From: Pseudoalteromonas luteoviolacea DSM 6061
Lineage (GTDB): Bacteria; Pseudomonadota; Gammaproteobacteria; Enterobacterales; Alteromonadaceae
Reading direction: 5' to 3'
DNA length: 64,000 nt
Assembly: GCF_001625655.1 (NCBI RefSeq)
Contig: NZ_AUYB01000046.1
Location: 1-64,000 of the forward strand
Below, piece after piece: positions 61,821-64,000 of the stretch. The notes beneath the pieces were generated by a model. The model was not told where the DNA came from. It did no database searches and was given only the letters and a program-made list of their open reading frames with translations. Positions within the stretch are counted from its first letter, which is position 1, and each line of letters starts with the position of its first letter. A program made the translations under genes and the position numbers.

Positions 61821-64000
61821 TTATATATATTCTACTTTGATAAGATACTTATTTATATCTTGAGAGCTACTACTTTCGAGCGCATCCCCACCATCAACAA
61901 AGCCAGACATTGACTGAATCAGAAGCTCATAATTAGAATTGAATGCAGTTGAATCCATTGCATTTTGAGAATTTGCAATTTGTGCTTCAATAGAAGCTAA
62001 ATCAAGTACCGTACCATCTGACAATTCCACAGCGCTTATTTTGTATCTATCCTCGCCAAAGTAATTGTAGATACTAATCGTTTCACCTGAAGAGTTGAGC
62101 GTCGCCAATAGATCACTGCCACGGCGTGACCAACCTAAATCTTCTGAAGTTACACCTGTTTTAAAGACCAATTTATCAATATCCTGTGCACCGTAACTAC
62201 CATATCTAGGAGCATTTACAATGGTGTCATTGCCAGAGCCTTTGCCCCAATAATAGATGTCGCTGCCTGCTTCACCATATAAAATATCGTTACCAGCACC
62301 ACCATCTAATACGTCATTACCTGCCCCAGCTTTTAAAGTGTCATCTCCACCTAGTCCCAGTAGAGTATCTCCTTGCTGATAACCGATTAGCGTATCATTG
62401 GTGTTCGTACCCGTTATCGTTCTTACTTGCTCTTCAATCACCGCTAAATCAATAGCTGTACCGTCTGCAAGTTCAACCAAGTCTATCTTATACTTTTCTT
62501 CACTAAAGTAATTGTAGATACTCAGTGTTTCGCCTGTTGAACCTAGTGTAACTTTCAGGTCACCACCACGACGTGACCAATTTAAGTCCTCCGCAATCAC
62601 ACCTGCCTTAAAAACTAACTTATCTACATCACTCGAACTGTAACTTGAATATCTAGGCGCATTGACAATGGTGTCATTGCCAGAGCCTTTACCCCAATAA
62701 TAGATGTCGCTGCCCGCTTCACCTGATAAGCTGTCATCCCCAGCACCGCCGTCAAGGTGGTCATCTCCCTCTCCGCCTTCCAAGCTATCATTACCAGCTC
62801 CGCCATCTAATGCGTCATTACCTGCCCCAGCTGTTAAAGTGTCATCTCCACCTAGTCCCAGTAATATATCATCTTGCTGATAACCGATTAGCGTATCATT
62901 GGTGTTCGTACCCGTTATCGTTCTTACTTGCTCTTCAATCACCGCTAAATCAATAACTGTACCGTCTGCAAGTTCAACTAAGTCTATCTTATACTTTTCT
63001 TCACTAAAGTAATTGTAGATACTCAGTGTTTCGCCTGTTGAACCTAGTGTAACTTTCAGGTCACCACCACGACGTGACCAATTTAAGTCCTCCGCAATCA
63101 CACCTGCCTTAAAAACTAACTTATCTACATCACTCGAACTGTAACTTGAATATCTAGGCGCATTGACAATGGTGTCATTGCCAGAGCCTTTACCCCAATA
63201 ATAGATGTCGCTGCCCGCTTCACCTGATAAGCTGTCATCCCCAGCACCGCCGTCAAGGTGGTCATCTCCCTCTCCGCCTTCCAAGCTATCATTACCAGCT
63301 AGCCCCATCAAAGTGTCATTTTGTTCATAACCGATAAGGGTATCATCCGCTTCGGTCCCAGTAATTGTTTTGGCAAGCTCTTCAATAGTGGCCATATCAA
63401 TTACAGCGCCATCTGAAAACTCAACGAACTTGATTTTGTATTTATTCCCATCAAAGAAACGATTAATACTCAATGTTTCTCCCGTTGTGCGCAGGGTCGC
63501 AATGAGGTTACTACCCTTACGAGACCAGCTTAAATCATCTTCGACTACGCCCTCTTTGATAACAAGCTTGTCGATATCACTGCTACGATACGGATCATTT
63601 TGTATTGCATTTATAATAGTATCATTACCAAACCCTGCTCCCCAAATATATGTATCGCTGCCAGCTTGACCATATAAAATATCATCGCCAGCACCGCCAT
63701 TTAGGATATCGTTACCAGCGCCTGCCTTAAGCCAGTCATCTCCTCCAGCTCCAGTTAGAGTATCATTTTGCTCATACCCCAGTAGATAATCGTTTTCTTC
63801 GGTCCCTGTAATGAGTTTGACTTGCTCTTCTATATCCATTAGGTCGAAGGCTGTTCCATCCGATAGCTCGATTGCATTAAGTTTATATTTTTCTGCACTA
63901 AAGTAATTGTTAATGCGTAAAGTTTCATCGGTAGATATTAGCGTAACGACTAAGTCATTATGATTGCGTGTCCAACGTATACCTTCAGAGCTTATACCTG
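61821..64000 (-). CDS. RTX/hemolysin-type Ca-binding protein, C-terminal part, cut by the window edge
   Basis: The frame stays open to base 64000, so the Met at 63839 is internal and the true start lies outside. At least 726 residues are visible. The protein alternates RTX nonapeptides (GGAGDDILYG, GGEGDDHLDGGAGDD) with HCBP-related segments (DKLVFKAGVIAEDLNWSRRG, GETLSIYNYFSEEKYKI). RTX repeats bind Ca2+ and help folding after type I secretion. The extreme C-terminus (from about LIQSMSGFVDGGDALESSSS to KVEYI) fits a type I secretion signal. No T1SS genes are in view. Copies of the repeat are nearly identical in DNA. Confidence 0.88.
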   Translation of the reverse strand, partial: GISSEGIRWTRNHNDLVVTLISTDETLRINNYFSAEKYKLNAIELSDGTAFDLMDIEEQVKLITGTEENDYLLGYEQNDTLTGAGGDDWLKAGAGNDILNGGAGDDILYGQAGSDTYIWGAGFGNDTIINAIQNDPYRSSDIDKLVIKEGVVEDDLSWSRKGSNLIATLRTTGETLSINRFFDGNKYKIKFVEFSDGAVIDMATIEELAKTITGTEADDTLIGYEQNDTLMGLAGNDSLEGGEGDDHLDGGAGDDSLSGEAGSDIYYWGKGSGNDTIVNAPRYSSYSSSDVDKLVFKAGVIAEDLNWSRRGGDLKVTLGSTGETLSIYNYFSEEKYKIDLVELADGTVIDLAVIEEQVRTITGTNTNDTLIGYQQDDILLGLGGDDTLTAGAGNDALDGGAGNDSLEGGEGDDHLDGGAGDDSLSGEAGSDIYYWGKGSGNDTIVNAPRYSSYSSSDVDKLVFKAGVIAEDLNWSRRGGDLKVTLGSTGETLSIYNYFSEEKYKIDLVELADGTAIDLAVIEEQVRTITGTNTNDTLIGYQQGDTLLGLGGDDTLKAGAGNDVLDGGAGNDILYGEAGSDIYYWGKGSGNDTIVNAPRYGSYGAQDIDKLVFKTGVTSEDLGWSRRGSDLLATLNSSGETISIYNYFGEDRYKISAVELSDGTVLDLASIEAQIANSQNAMDSTAFNSNYELLIQSMSGFVDGGDALESSSSQDINKYLIKVEYI
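62320..63300 (-). repeat. tandem 501-bp near-identical duplication within the RTX gene
   Basis: Bases 62320-62799 and 62821-63300 match at a constant 501-bp offset (167 codons, in frame) with only a few substitutions, for example near 62366 and 62453. Outer units are more diverged. This indicates a recent in-frame unit gain. Confidence 0.85.

Noticed and set aside
61821..63839. Reading the RTX gene as a complete 672-aa protein starting at 63839
   Set aside because: The same frame continues without a stop to base 64000 and encodes another copy of the repeat unit, so that Met is internal.

Overview
The window looks like a chromosomal segment of a marine gammaproteobacterium of the Alteromonadales, most likely Pseudoalteromonas or a close relative. 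This rests on the uvrY-uvrC-pgsA-tRNA Gly/Cys/Leu order (the E. coli order, but with an expanded tRNA array), E. coli-type QueE/QueC and CysK, large TonB-dependent and DUF5916-type proteins, secreted subtilase and RTX-type proteins, and modest GC content. No insertion sequence, prophage or CRISPR array was seen. The left edge carries an rRNA-type promoter firing leftward out of the window. The right edge cuts through an RTX-type gene.

Layout. 0-7 kb: small hypothetical protein, EamA permease, Mpo1-like membrane protein and a heavy-metal RND efflux operon (Cys/His-rich small protein, adaptor, permease) without an outer-membrane channel gene. 7-14 kb: acetyltransferases, YaiI-type protein, chemoreceptor, porin, AraC regulator divergent from a CPYC-motif membrane protein. 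14-27 kb: very large SNF2-family ATPase, secreted protein of unknown function, iron-uptake-type trio (DUF3325-like, DUF3649-like, PepSY), FN3-diheme peroxidase fusion, lipoprotein. 27-35.5 kb: a seven-gene unit with a MacA-like adaptor, ABC ATPase, two FtsX-type permeases, an NtrC-type regulator, its histidine kinase and a lipoprotein. It is headed by a clear -24/-12 (sigma-54) promoter with five CTGTCC repeats just upstream, so it is probably switched on by its own two-component system.

35.5-43.3 kb: a secreted subtilase, then the most unusual locus. A 1186-residue protein joins a Lon-like (S16) peptidase domain, a STAND-type NTPase, a transmembrane helix and TPR-like repeats. It is followed by a divergent sigma-70-like protein and a 191-residue protein of unknown family whose start overlaps the sigma stop by 4 bp. 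I read these as one signalling or conflict system. It lies between a 0.77 kb and a 0.7 kb AT-rich gene-free stretch and next to an eight-gene tRNA array.

43.9-56 kb: mostly housekeeping genes, namely tRNA array, pgsA, uvrC, uvrY, a dicarboxylate-type symporter, a DUF5916-type outer-membrane protein, cysK, a periplasmic solute-binding protein, queE/queC and a PspB-like protein. 56-64 kb: an acyltransferase divergent from a membrane LytTR regulator, a TonB-dependent receptor, a small Cys-rich peptide with a double-glycine leader (possible RiPP or bacteriocin precursor), and the C-terminal part of an RTX-type protein containing a recent 501-bp in-frame duplication.
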